Positions 34,111 to 42,667 of a stretch of 64,000 nt of DNA are shown here, piece after piece; within the stretch, counting starts at the first letter, position 1, and every line of letters begins with the position of its first letter. The notes beneath the pieces were generated by a model. The model worked only from the letters and a program-made list of their open reading frames with translations. It was not told where the DNA came from and made no database searches. This DNA comes from Amycolatopsis sp. CA-230715 (GTDB taxonomy: Bacteria > Actinomycetota > Actinomycetes > Mycobacteriales > Pseudonocardiaceae). Where the stretch lies: the NCBI RefSeq assembly GCF_018736145.1, contig NZ_CP059997.1:9547501-9611500 (forward strand), in the 5' to 3' direction. The position numbers were made by a program, and so were the translations under genes.

Positions 34111-34466
34111 CCGAAGCACCCGGGGCCGACGACGCGGGCCCCCTGGTCCGGCCGTACTTCCTCGCGGGAGGCCGGAGCAGGCCCGCCCGCGCCGATCTGC
34201 AGCTGATCACGCTGGTGGTGGCCGTGCCAGGCCGCGCGAGCGAGATCATGAGCCCCGAGCACGCCGAGATCCTGCGGCTGTGCGCCCGATCGTGCTCGGT
34301 CGCGGAGGTCTCCGCGCTGACCGGGCTGCCGCTCATGGTGGTGAAGGTGCTGCTGAGCGATCTGATCGAACGGGGCCACCTCGTGCACCGATCCCCACCG
34401 ACGTCCTCGGAAATCCCGAGCCCAGAACTACTCCAGGCGGTCCTTGATGGCATTCGACGGCTCTGA
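34107..34466 (+). CDS. DUF742 protein (CvnC)
   Basis: A 119-residue protein of family DUF742. It begins with PLVRPYFLAGGR, has a winged-helix-like centre (SCSVAEVSALTGLPLMVVKVLL) and ends DGIRRL. It is the third gene of the conservon and overlaps both neighbours. It probably links CvnB to the GTPase; its biochemical activity is unknown. Confidence 0.9.
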   Translation: MTEAPGADDAGPLVRPYFLAGGRSRPARADLQLITLVVAVPGRASEIMSPEHAEILRLCARSCSVAEVSALTGLPLMVVKVLLSDLIERGHLVHRSPPTSSEIPSPELLQAVLDGIRRL

Positions 34467-35052
34467 CCACGCACCCGCGCCGGCACTGGCGTCCGCGGTG
34501 AAGATCCTGATCGCGGGCGGGTTCGGCGTCGGCAAGACCACCATGGTCGGTTCGGTCAGCGAAATCCGGCCGCTGCGGACCGAGGAGGTGCTCAGCGGTC
34601 TGGGCACCGGGGTCGACGATCTCGCCGGTGTGGAGGGGAAGACCACCACCACGGTGGCCATCGACTTCGGCCGGATCACCATCAACCCCCAACTGGTCCT
34701 GTACCTGTTCGGCACACCGGGTCAGCAGCGGTTCTGGTTCATGTGGGACGAACTCGCCCGCGGCGCGCTCGGCGCGGTCGTGCTCGCCGATACCCGCAGG
34801 CTCGAAACCTGTTTCGCGGCGGTGGACTTCTTCGAGCGCAGGAACCTTCCGTTCGTGGTGGGGGTGAACTGCTTTGAAAACGCTCCGGTCTACCGCGTCG
34901 ACGAAGTCCGGGACGCGCTCGACCTCGCCGACGAAATGCCCATCGCGCTGTGCGACGCGCGCGAACGCGAGCCGAGCAAGGAAGTTCTGGTGACCCTGCT
35001 GGAACACCTCTTGAAACTCGAAGCGAACACCCGCCGCGCGCCGCACGCGTGA
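34447..35052 (+). CDS. Conservon GTPase (CvnD, MglA/Ras-like)
   Basis: A 201-residue P-loop GTPase: Walker A GGFGVGKTT, the switch region with DFGRI, and FGTPGQQRFWFMW in place of the usual DTPGQ motif. VNCFENAP corresponds to the N/TKxD site and is atypical, as in other conservon GTPases. The start ATG 34447 overlaps DUF742 by 20 nt. It is the output element of the sensor complex. Confidence 0.9.
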   Translation: MAFDGSDHAPAPALASAVKILIAGGFGVGKTTMVGSVSEIRPLRTEEVLSGLGTGVDDLAGVEGKTTTTVAIDFGRITINPQLVLYLFGTPGQQRFWFMWDELARGALGAVVLADTRRLETCFAAVDFFERRNLPFVVGVNCFENAPVYRVDEVRDALDLADEMPIALCDAREREPSKEVLVTLLEHLLKLEANTRRAPHA

Positions 35053-35529
35053 ACCCCGTTGGTCCATCCGTGCCGGGCGGACGGGCCGTGATCGTCTTCG
35101 GCGGCACGCTACTTGCCGCAGCAACTCCGAGCCGGATCACCCCCGGATGGACCAATCACGGGAACGACCGGGCCACCGGATCGCGGCGACGATCACCCCA
35201 GGTTCACCATTCTCCGCACAATCGGGTGAGAACTCGGGTTTAGCTGTAACAGTGTCACCCAGCCGGAGCACACCGCCCGTGACCCCCGGTCCCCCGTCGC
35301 CGTGACCACTTCGTGATCAAATTGCAGCCTCCCGGCCAATGGTGGTGTACTCGAACGGCAGCGTTGAACGAGATGCAACGGTGAACGGACACGAACGATA
35401 TCGCCGGGGGAACTGGGCGGGCCGTTCGCGACAAAAGAGCAGCATTCTCGAAGAACGGTAATCGGTTTCCGGGAGGCCGCCGAGAAGGCCTCTCTTCTCC
35501 GTCGACAAAAACTGCCAGGATGTTTCCTG
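35053..35529. other. Intergenic region before the StrR-like regulator
   Basis: 477 nt with no supported gene. It contains an imperfect palindrome TGACCAC-TTC-GTGATCA (35303-35319, 6 of 7 positions paired) and AT-richer DNA from 35310 on, which fits a regulated promoter for the gene at 35530. Two open frames on opposite strands here look non-coding. Confidence 0.4.
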
Positions 35530-36528
35530 ATGGACACTGAACCGAACAGCGATCCCCGAACGGAAAGGAATCGAGACGAACCCGGTCACCCGGTGCGGGG
35601 GCACCGGATCAGCCAGCGACGCCTGCTGAACCGGGACGACGTGGTCGAGGTCCCGATCGACAGCCTCGAACCGTCCGACTCGCCCCGCCTCGGCGGCGAG
35701 GACGACGAGCACGCGAGAACGCTCGTCAAGGCGGGCGACACCTTGCCGCCGATCGTCGTGCACCGCGGGACCATGCGCGTGATCGACGGGATGCACCGCC
35801 TGCGGGCGTGCCGCTTGCGGGGCAGGGACACCATCGAGGTGTGCTTCTTCGACGGCAGCGAGCACGACGCGTTCGTGCTCGCGGTGGAATCCAATGTGAC
35901 CAACGGACTCCCGCTCTCCGTCGAGGACCGCAAGGCCGCCGCCGAGCGGATCGTCGCCTCGCACCCGCACTACTCGGACCGCGCCATCGGTTCGGTGGCC
36001 GGGGTTTCGCCCCAGACCGTGGCCGCGATCCGGGGCCGTGCAACCGAAGAAGGCGAACGGTTGCACAGCAGGCTCGGCCGCGACGGCCGGGTCCGGCCGG
36101 TGCACCCCGAGGAAGGCAGGCGCGCGGTCGGTGAACTGCTCGAACGCAGTCCGCACGCCTCGTTGCGCACGATCGCGCGCGAGGCGGGCGTGTCGCCGGG
36201 AACCGTGCGGAAGGTGAAGCAACGGCTGGCCCGCGGGCAGGAGCCGGTCCGGCGGCCACCCGCCCCGGTTCCGCGCGCCGCCGACGACCGCGAGGAACAC
36301 GACGGCGTACGGCTGCGCGAGCTCGTCCGCGACCCGTCGCTGCGGCAATCCGAAGACGGGCGCCTGCTCCTGCGGCTGCTCGGCGTGCTCTCGCTCGACG
36401 CCGGGCGCTGGACGAGACTGGCCGCGGGCGTCCCGTGGCACCACCGGGAGACCGTGACCGCCGCCGCCCAGCGTTGCGAGGCGGTCTGGCGCGAATTCGC
36501 CGCGATACTGCGCGAACAGCCGAGCTGA
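35530..36528 (+). CDS. ParB/StrR-like cluster regulator
   Basis: A 332-residue protein. The N-terminal ParB-like nuclease-fold domain has IDSLEPSDSPR, TLPPIVVHRGTMRVIDGMHRL and ESNVTNG (about residues 40-125). Two helix-turn-helix segments follow (YSDRAIGSVAGVSPQTVAAI and SLRTIAREAGVSPGTVRKVK). This architecture matches StrR/NovG-type pathway activators of antibiotic clusters better than chromosome-partition ParB. It stands directly in front of the sulfation genes, so it is the likely activator of that cluster. Confidence 0.85.
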   Translation: MDTEPNSDPRTERNRDEPGHPVRGHRISQRRLLNRDDVVEVPIDSLEPSDSPRLGGEDDEHARTLVKAGDTLPPIVVHRGTMRVIDGMHRLRACRLRGRDTIEVCFFDGSEHDAFVLAVESNVTNGLPLSVEDRKAAAERIVASHPHYSDRAIGSVAGVSPQTVAAIRGRATEEGERLHSRLGRDGRVRPVHPEEGRRAVGELLERSPHASLRTIAREAGVSPGTVRKVKQRLARGQEPVRRPPAPVPRAADDREEHDGVRLRELVRDPSLRQSEDGRLLLRLLGVLSLDAGRWTRLAAGVPWHHRETVTAAAQRCEAVWREFAAILREQPS

Positions 36529-36537
36529 CCGACCGGA

Positions 36538-36554
36538 CTGTCCTTTTCGGACAG
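36538..36554 (+). terminator. Small hairpin after the StrR-like gene
   Basis: CTGTCC, loop TTTTC, GGACAG. It is only 6 bp and is a weak terminator candidate; it may attenuate read-through into cysD. Confidence 0.3.
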
Positions 36555-36654
36555 ACGCGTGCACCTGCCCGGTTGACGCACTCGCGGCCGCCTTGTTCTC
36601 CTGAAATCCTCACCGGCACTTTTCCTTCGTACGAACGAAAACAGGGAGGTCAGC

Positions 36655-37584
36655 GTGCGCACAGCCGAGTCCGGCTCGACGGTGGACACGAACTACGAAC
36701 TGAGCCATCTGCGGGTGCTGGAGGCCGAAGCGATCCACGTCCTCAGGGAGGTCGCCGCCGAATTCGAACGCCCAGCACTGCTCTTCTCCGGTGGCAAGGA
36801 CTCGGCCGTGCTCGCCCATCTCGCCGCGAAGGCCTTCCGGCCTGCGAAGCTGCCGTTCCCCTTGGTACACGTGGACACCGGGCACAACTTCGAGGAGGTG
36901 CTGGCGTTCCGCGACGACTGCGCGGCACGGCTGGGCGCGAAGGTCGTGGTGGGGTCGGTGCAGGACGACATCGACGCGGGCAGGGTCACCGAGAACGGGC
37001 CGTCGCGGAACCCGCTGCAGACCACGACGCTCCTGCGCACCATCGAGGAGAACGGGTTCGACGCCGCGTTCGGCGGGGCAAGGCGCGACGAGGAGAAGGC
37101 GCGAGCGAAGGAGCGGATGTACAGCTTCCGCGACGAGTTCGGCCAGTGGGACCCGCGCGCCCAGCGCCCCGAACTGTGGTCGCTGTACAACGGCCGCCAC
37201 CGCAGGGGCGAGCACATCCGGGTGTTCCCGCTGTCCAACTGGACCGAGTTCGACGTCTGGTCCTACATCGGCGAGGAGGCGATTCCCCTGCCGTCCCTGT
37301 ACTACGCGCACGAACGGACGGTGTTCCGCCGCGACGGCATGCTGCTCTCCGCCCACCGGCACCTGCGGCCGTCGGCCGCCGAAAGGACGTTCGAGGCCAC
37401 GGTCCGCTTCCGCACCGTCGGGGATGTCACGTGCACCGGGTGCGTCGAATCGACCGCGGCGACCGTCGAGGAGGTCATCGCCGAGACCGCGCTCTCGCGC
37501 CTCAGCGAGCGCGGCGCGACCAGAGCGGACGACCGGATCTCTTCGGCCGGAATGGAAGATCGCAAGCGGGAAGGATACTTCTGA
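36655..37584 (+). CDS. cysD: Sulfate adenylyltransferase small subunit
   Basis: A 309-residue enzyme of the PP-loop family (LLFSGGKDSAVLAHL near residue 42; GGARRDEEKARAKERMYSFRD). With CysN it makes adenosine 5'-phosphosulfate (APS) from ATP and sulfate. GTG 36655 follows GGGAGG. Its stop overlaps the cysNC start (TGATG). Its place between a pathway regulator and other sulfation genes suggests a dedicated copy for secondary metabolism and not the housekeeping assimilation enzyme. Confidence 0.95.
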   Translation: MRTAESGSTVDTNYELSHLRVLEAEAIHVLREVAAEFERPALLFSGGKDSAVLAHLAAKAFRPAKLPFPLVHVDTGHNFEEVLAFRDDCAARLGAKVVVGSVQDDIDAGRVTENGPSRNPLQTTTLLRTIEENGFDAAFGGARRDEEKARAKERMYSFRDEFGQWDPRAQRPELWSLYNGRHRRGEHIRVFPLSNWTEFDVWSYIGEEAIPLPSLYYAHERTVFRRDGMLLSAHRHLRPSAAERTFEATVRFRTVGDVTCTGCVESTAATVEEVIAETALSRLSERGATRADDRISSAGMEDRKREGYF

Positions 37585-39425
37585 TGAGCACGTTGCTCCG
37601 GATCGCCACCGCGGGCTCGGTCGACGACGGGAAGTCGACGCTGATCGGCCGCCTGCTCCACGACTCGAAGGGCGTGCTGGAAGACCAGTGGGCCTCGGTG
37701 GAACAGACCTCCCGCGAACGCGGGCACGACCACGCCGACCTGGCCCTGCTCACCGACGGCCTGCGCTCGGAACGCGAGCAGGGCATCACCATCGACGTCG
37801 CCTACCGCTACTTCGCCACCGCCAAGCGGAAGTTCATCATCGCCGACACCCCCGGCCACACCCAGTACACCAGGAACATGGTCACCGGCGCCTCCACCGC
37901 GAAACTCGCCATCGTGCTCGTCGACGCGCGCAAGGGCCTGCAGGAGCAGTCGCGGCGGCACGCGTTCCTCTCGTCGCTGCTGGGCATCCGGCACGTCGTG
38001 CTCGCGGTCAACAAGATGGACCTCGTCGGCTGGGACCGGCGCCGGTTCGAAGAGATCCGCGACGAGTTCCACGCCTTCGCCGGGCGGCTCGACATCTCCG
38101 ACGTCACCGCGATCCCGGTTTCCGCGCTGCACGGCGGCAACGTGGTCACCCGATCGTCCACATCGGACTGGTACCGCGGCCCGACGCTGCTCGACCACCT
38201 GGAGGAGGTCTACGTCGGCAGCGACGAAAACCTCGTCGACGTGCGGTTCCCCGTCCAGTACGTGATCAGGGACCCCGGTTCGGAACGCCGGTACGCGGGC
38301 ACCGTCGCCGGTGGCGTGCTGCGCCCCGGCGAGGAGGTGATCACGCTGCCCGCCGGCACGGCGACCAGGATCGGCGCGATCGAAGGTCCCACCGGCCCGC
38401 TCGACGAGGCGTTCCCGCCCATGGCGGTGTCGCTGACCCTCGACGACGACATCGACGTCTCGCGCGGCGATGTGCTCGCCCGCAAGGGGAACCAGCCGCG
38501 GCTGACCCAGGACGTCGACGCGATGGTGTGCTGGATGAGCGAGCGGACCGAGCTCGCCGACGGCGCGGAGCTGGTGGTCAAGCACACCACCAGCACGACG
38601 CGCGCCAGGGTCTCCTCGCTGGAGTACCGGCTCGACGTCAACACGCTGCACAGCGACCGTTCGGCGACTTCGCTGGCGTTGAACGACATCGGCAGGCTGA
38701 AGCTGCGCCTGCACAAACCCCTCGCCGTGGACGACTACCGCCGCAACGCGACCACGGGCTCGTTCATCCTGATCGACCCGGCGACGAACGGCACCGTTGG
38801 CGCGGGCATGGTGCTGCCCGATTCGGCGCGCGACGACGAGCGGGCGCCCACCGCGAGCCCGAACGTCGTGCGGCACGCCTCGCTGGTCGGCCCCGAGGAC
38901 CGCCAGGCGCTGGGGGCGACGATGTGGTTCACCGGCCTGTCCGGCTCCGGCAAGTCCAGCATCGCGATGGCCGCCGAACGCGACCTGCTCGCGCACGGGC
39001 GGCCCGCCTTCGTGCTCGACGGCGACAACCTGCGGCACGGGCTCAACGCCGACCTCGGGTTCAGCCTCCGCGACCGCGCGGAGAACCTGCGCAGGCTGGC
39101 GCACGTCGCCGCGCTGATCGCCGCGTCCGGCCAGATCGTGCTGGTGCCCGCGATCAGCCCGCTGGCCGAACACCGCGAGCTGGCGCGCCAGGTCCACTTC
39201 GACGCCGGGGTCGCCTTCTTCGAGGTGCACGTGGACACGCCGCTGGAGATCTGCGAACGGCGGGATCCGAAGGGCCTGTACGCGAAGGCGCGCGCGGGCG
39301 AGATCTCCGACTTCACCGGGATCGGCAGTCCGTACGAGGCGCCGGACGACCCCGATCTCCGGCTCGACCACACCCTCGGCTCCGCCGATCAGGCCGCCCG
39401 GCTCATTTCCTTGCTGCACGGGTGA
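37584..39425 (+). CDS. cysNC: CysN-CysC fusion: ATP sulfurylase GTPase plus APS kinase
   Basis: A 613-residue bifunctional protein. CysN (about 1-425) has GSVDDGKSTL, the switch motif DTPGHTQYTRNM and NKMD, as in EF-Tu-like GTPases. CysC (about 440-613) has GLSGSGKSS and DGDNLRHGLN. With CysD it converts sulfate to PAPS, the sulfate donor for sulfotransferases. No PAPS reductase gene is nearby, so the PAPS is likely spent on sulfation by the enzyme at 46021. A strong terminator follows. Confidence 0.95.
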   Translation: MSTLLRIATAGSVDDGKSTLIGRLLHDSKGVLEDQWASVEQTSRERGHDHADLALLTDGLRSEREQGITIDVAYRYFATAKRKFIIADTPGHTQYTRNMVTGASTAKLAIVLVDARKGLQEQSRRHAFLSSLLGIRHVVLAVNKMDLVGWDRRRFEEIRDEFHAFAGRLDISDVTAIPVSALHGGNVVTRSSTSDWYRGPTLLDHLEEVYVGSDENLVDVRFPVQYVIRDPGSERRYAGTVAGGVLRPGEEVITLPAGTATRIGAIEGPTGPLDEAFPPMAVSLTLDDDIDVSRGDVLARKGNQPRLTQDVDAMVCWMSERTELADGAELVVKHTTSTTRARVSSLEYRLDVNTLHSDRSATSLALNDIGRLKLRLHKPLAVDDYRRNATTGSFILIDPATNGTVGAGMVLPDSARDDERAPTASPNVVRHASLVGPEDRQALGATMWFTGLSGSGKSSIAMAAERDLLAHGRPAFVLDGDNLRHGLNADLGFSLRDRAENLRRLAHVAALIAASGQIVLVPAISPLAEHRELARQVHFDAGVAFFEVHVDTPLEICERRDPKGLYAKARAGEISDFTGIGSPYEAPDDPDLRLDHTLGSADQAARLISLLHG

Positions 39426-39433
39426 AAACCCGC

Positions 39434-39471
39434 GAAGAGGGCCTCCTTCCCACGGGAAGGAGGCCCTCTTC
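39434..39471. terminator. Terminator hairpin after cysNC
   Basis: A perfect 17-bp stem GAAGAGGGCCTCCTTCC with loop CACG lies between the convergent cysNC and MFS genes. Confidence 0.8.
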
Positions 39472-39481
39472 CGGTCGGCGG

Positions 39482-40753
39482 TCAGCCGGTGACACGCCCA
39501 GGCCCGCGCATCGCGCGGAAGGCGGTCCAGGCCAGCGTCAGGATCGCGAGCGCGGCGGCCACCAGCAGCAGCACCGGGACCGGCAGCACGTGCTCGACGA
39601 TCGCGAGCAGGTACGGCACGCCGAAGCCGAGGTAGGCGATCGCCTGGAAGATCGCGGTCAGCCTGCCCAGGTTCTCCGTGCTCGCCATCTGCTGGACCTC
39701 CATCAGGCCGCACACCAGGCAGCAGCCGTACCCAGCGCCCAGCACCACCGCGGAAACGGCGATGAGCCACCACTGCCCGATCCCTGCGGCGATCGCCCCG
39801 AGCACGAGGCCGCCCATCACGATGCCGAGCGCGGTCGCGATCAGGTACGGCTTGTCCGGGTGGCTGACGCGCCTCGCCAGCGGCTGGACCAGGATTCCGG
39901 CGACCATGGTCAGCGTGGTGATCACCGCGCTGAACACCAGCGCGGTGTCACCGAGCTGGTCCTTCACCAGACCGGGCAGGTAGGCGAGCGCGATCGAGGA
40001 CGCGCCGAACACCCACGGCGCCAGCGGCGCGACGACCGTCCAAAAGCGACGGCGGCTCGCCTCGGGCAGGCGCAGCGGCGACCACAGCGCGGCCGACCGG
40101 TTCCCCTGGTGGATCTCCGGGGTGCGCAGCACGAACGGCACCGCCAGCAGGGTCAGCGCCACGTGCGGCACGTACGAGCTGAAGGTCGGGGCCGGTGCCC
40201 ACTGGGCGAGCAGGCCCGCCGCCAGCGGTCCCGCGGCGAACCCCGCGGTCATCGCGATCGTCGCGCGCCGGGCGCCGGTGTGCTGGTCGTGCCCGGACCC
40301 CGCGGCCGTGAGCTCCTTGATCCACGCGGTGCCCGAGCTGAAGGCGGCGCCGCTGGCCACCCCGGCGACCAGCCGCCCGACGAACAGCAGCGCCAGCACC
40401 GAACCGCCGAAGATCAGCACCACGCTGGCGATCGCCGAGATGACCAGCGCGGGCACCAGCACCCGCCGTCGGCCGTAGCGGTCGGAAACCGGGCCGCCGA
40501 GCAGCAGGCCGGGGATCAGGCCCGCGGCGTAGAGGCCGTAGGTGGCTTCCACGGTCGCGTTCGAGACGCCCAGCTCGGTGCGGTACATCAGCAGCAGCGG
40601 GGCGAACTGGTTCGCACCCCAGCCGACGGCCGCGACGCCGAGCGCGATCGCCAGCCAGGCACGGCTGCCGATGTGGACGGGCGTGCGTTCGCCGGTGGTG
40701 GTGGGCCTTTCCTCCGTCTTCCTGTCCTCGGTTTTCACTGTCTGATCGGTCAT
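39482..40753 (-). CDS. MFS transporter
   Basis: A 423-residue, 12-helix carrier of the major facilitator superfamily, with the loop motif GGPVSDRYGRRRVL between helices 2 and 3. It starts at ATG 40753 and is divergent from the GlxA-type regulator. Position in the sulfation cluster makes it a candidate exporter of the product or an importer of a precursor. The substrate cannot be inferred. Confidence 0.88.
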   Translation of the reverse strand: MTDQTVKTEDRKTEERPTTTGERTPVHIGSRAWLAIALGVAAVGWGANQFAPLLLMYRTELGVSNATVEATYGLYAAGLIPGLLLGGPVSDRYGRRRVLVPALVISAIASVVLIFGGSVLALLFVGRLVAGVASGAAFSSGTAWIKELTAAGSGHDQHTGARRATIAMTAGFAAGPLAAGLLAQWAPAPTFSSYVPHVALTLLAVPFVLRTPEIHQGNRSAALWSPLRLPEASRRRFWTVVAPLAPWVFGASSIALAYLPGLVKDQLGDTALVFSAVITTLTMVAGILVQPLARRVSHPDKPYLIATALGIVMGGLVLGAIAAGIGQWWLIAVSAVVLGAGYGCCLVCGLMEVQQMASTENLGRLTAIFQAIAYLGFGVPYLLAIVEHVLPVPVLLLVAAALAILTLAWTAFRAMRGPGRVTG

Positions 40754-40823
40754 GTCTCGATACTGACCGTAGCCATCGGCCGTAACAAGCGGCGTGAACG
40801 CCACCATGCGTACAATTCAGGCC

Positions 40824-41810
40824 ATGGCTACCGTCGCGCTCGCCGTGACCGACGGGATGCCCCTGTTCGAGCTGGGCATCCCATGCACGATCTTCGGCCA
40901 GGGGAACCCGCACGCGGTGAACGCGGGTTACGAGCTGACGATCTGCGCGTCCGAAGGGGCGCGCGTCGGCGGCTGGCTGCGCGCGGAAGCGTCGCACGGC
41001 CTCGACGCGCTGGTGGACGCCGACACGGTCGTCGTCCCCGCCTGCGACGCAGCGATGGACGCCCCGCCCGCCGACCTGGTGGACGCGGTGCGCGCGGCAC
41101 ACGACCGGGGCGCGCGGGTGGCGTCCATCTGCACCGGCGCCTTCGTGCTCGCCGCCGCGGGGCTGCTCGACGGGCGCCGCGCGACCACGCACTGGATGTA
41201 CGCGGACCGGCTCGCCCGCCACTATCCCCGCGTCGACGTGGATCCCGGCGTGCTCTACATCGACGACGGCGACGTCCTCACCGCGGCGGGCCAGGCGGCC
41301 GGGATCGATCTGTGCCTGCACATGGTCCGCGCCGACCACGGCGCCGCGGTGGCGAACGGGCTGGCGAGGCGCCTCGTGGTGTCCCCGCACCGGTCCGGCG
41401 GCCAAGCCCAGTTCATCGCCGCGCCGCTGGCCGAGGCCGAGGAGCGCGGGGCCGACGACCGGCACGATCTGAGCGGCCTGCTCGACGCCACCCTGACGCG
41501 GCTCGGTGAACCGCTGACCGTCGCGGACCTGGCCCGTGAGGCGAACATGAGCCTGCGCAACTTCGGTCGGCGGTTCACCGCGGTCACCGGCACGAGCCCG
41601 CTGCGCTGGCTACTGACCCAGCGCATCAGGCGCGCCCAAGAGCTGCTCGAAACCGGCGACGACAGCGTGGAGCAGATCGCCGTGCAGGTCGGAATGGGCA
41701 CCGCCACCACGCTTCGTCGCCATTTCAACCGGATGGTCGGGATTTCGCCGACTGCCTACCGTCGCGCGTTCACCGAGGACCGCGCACACCCAGCGCGCGC
41801 GGAAGCCTGA
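40824..41810 (+). CDS. GlxA-type AraC regulator (DJ-1/PfpI plus AraC HTH)
   Basis: About 328 residues. A DJ-1/PfpI-like domain (about 1-190) contains SICTGAFVLAAAGLL, and two AraC helix-turn-helices follow from about 225 (LTVADLAREANMSLRNFGRRF). Domain and length fit GlxA/FtrA regulators. ATG 40824 starts just before the first strand; ATG 40806 and GTG 40794 are upstream in-frame options. It is divergent from the MFS gene, which is its probable target. Confidence 0.88.
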   Translation: MATVALAVTDGMPLFELGIPCTIFGQGNPHAVNAGYELTICASEGARVGGWLRAEASHGLDALVDADTVVVPACDAAMDAPPADLVDAVRAAHDRGARVASICTGAFVLAAAGLLDGRRATTHWMYADRLARHYPRVDVDPGVLYIDDGDVLTAAGQAAGIDLCLHMVRADHGAAVANGLARRLVVSPHRSGGQAQFIAAPLAEAEERGADDRHDLSGLLDATLTRLGEPLTVADLAREANMSLRNFGRRFTAVTGTSPLRWLLTQRIRRAQELLETGDDSVEQIAVQVGMGTATTLRRHFNRMVGISPTAYRRAFTEDRAHPARAEA

Positions 41811-41929
41811 ATCCCCACTCCCCTGCACTGTTCATCTTTCCTGTTGCCACTCAAGCCTTTCCGTCGCGATGATGGGAATCCGGCCGGACGACGCACCACA
41901 GTTCAGTCCATAGTGGATCGAAAGATGGA

Positions 41930-42667
41930 ATGGCCGAAATGGTTTCCGAGAACAACGAAACGCGTGCCGCGGACCGAATGGTGATCTTCGACTGCGACGG
42001 CGTGCTGGTGGACAGCGAGACGCTTTCGGCGCGGGTCGTGGTGGAAATGGCGGAGCGGCTGGGAGTGTCCTTCGACGCCTCCGCCGCGCTCGCCTTCATC
42101 CAGGGTCGCAAGGTCGCCGACTGGGTCGCCGAACTCGGCACGACGGCGGGGCGGGAGATCCCGGACGACTTCGTCCCCGAGTTCCGCGCCCGGTGCGCGG
42201 CCGCCTTCGATCGCGACCTGACCGGGATCGAAGGCGTCGAAGCCGTGCTCGCGGGGCTCGACGAGCACTACTGCTGCGCGTCGAGCGCGCCGCCGGACAA
42301 GATCCGGCACACCCTCGGGCGCACCGGGCTCCTGCGCTTCTTCCCCGCCGACCGCGTGCACAGCGCCTACCAGGTGGGGATCTGGAAACCCGATCCCGGC
42401 CTGTTCCTGCACGCCGCCGAAACACACGGTGTGCCACCCGAACGGTGCGCGGTGGTCGAAGACAGCGCGCCAGGCGTGCTGGCGGGGCTGCGCGCGGGCA
42501 TGACCGTCTTCGGCTACGCCCCGGACGGCACGCCCGCGGCCGACGCCGGTGACCGGGTCACCTGGTTCGGCGCCATGCGGGAACTACCCGAGCTGCTGCG
42601 GCGGTGGGCGGCGGACCTGCCCTCGCCCGCGGCGGCGGTCTCCATCCGGAACGGAGGAACGCCCTGA
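41930..42667 (+). CDS. HAD family phosphatase
   Basis: A 245-residue HAD hydrolase. Motif I is FDCDGVLVD (D21 and D23 catalytic), motif II the Ser of CCASSAPP, motif III the Lys of WKPDPGLF and motif IV VVEDSAPGV. The cap lies between motifs I and II. It removes phosphate from small sugar-phosphate-like substrates. It is translationally coupled to the transaldolase gene (TGATG), so it probably dephosphorylates the product of that step. Confidence 0.9.
   Translation: MAEMVSENNETRAADRMVIFDCDGVLVDSETLSARVVVEMAERLGVSFDASAALAFIQGRKVADWVAELGTTAGREIPDDFVPEFRARCAAAFDRDLTGIEGVEAVLAGLDEHYCCASSAPPDKIRHTLGRTGLLRFFPADRVHSAYQVGIWKPDPGLFLHAAETHGVPPERCAVVEDSAPGVLAGLRAGMTVFGYAPDGTPAADAGDRVTWFGAMRELPELLRRWAADLPSPAAAVSIRNGGTP

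Noticed and set aside
35193..35537. 114-codon antisense frame before the StrR-like gene
   Set aside because: No ribosome site and overlaps the regulator start; Ser/Arg-rich and family-less.
35530..36528. Chromosome-partition ParB
   Set aside because: No parA gene and no parS-like site; two extra HTH segments and cluster position fit StrR-type regulators better.
36791..41509. Very long open frame (about 1570 codons) across cysD, cysNC and MFS
   Set aside because: It lies in another frame of recognised genes, is Arg/Ala/Pro-rich and has no family motif. It is a GC-driven shadow.
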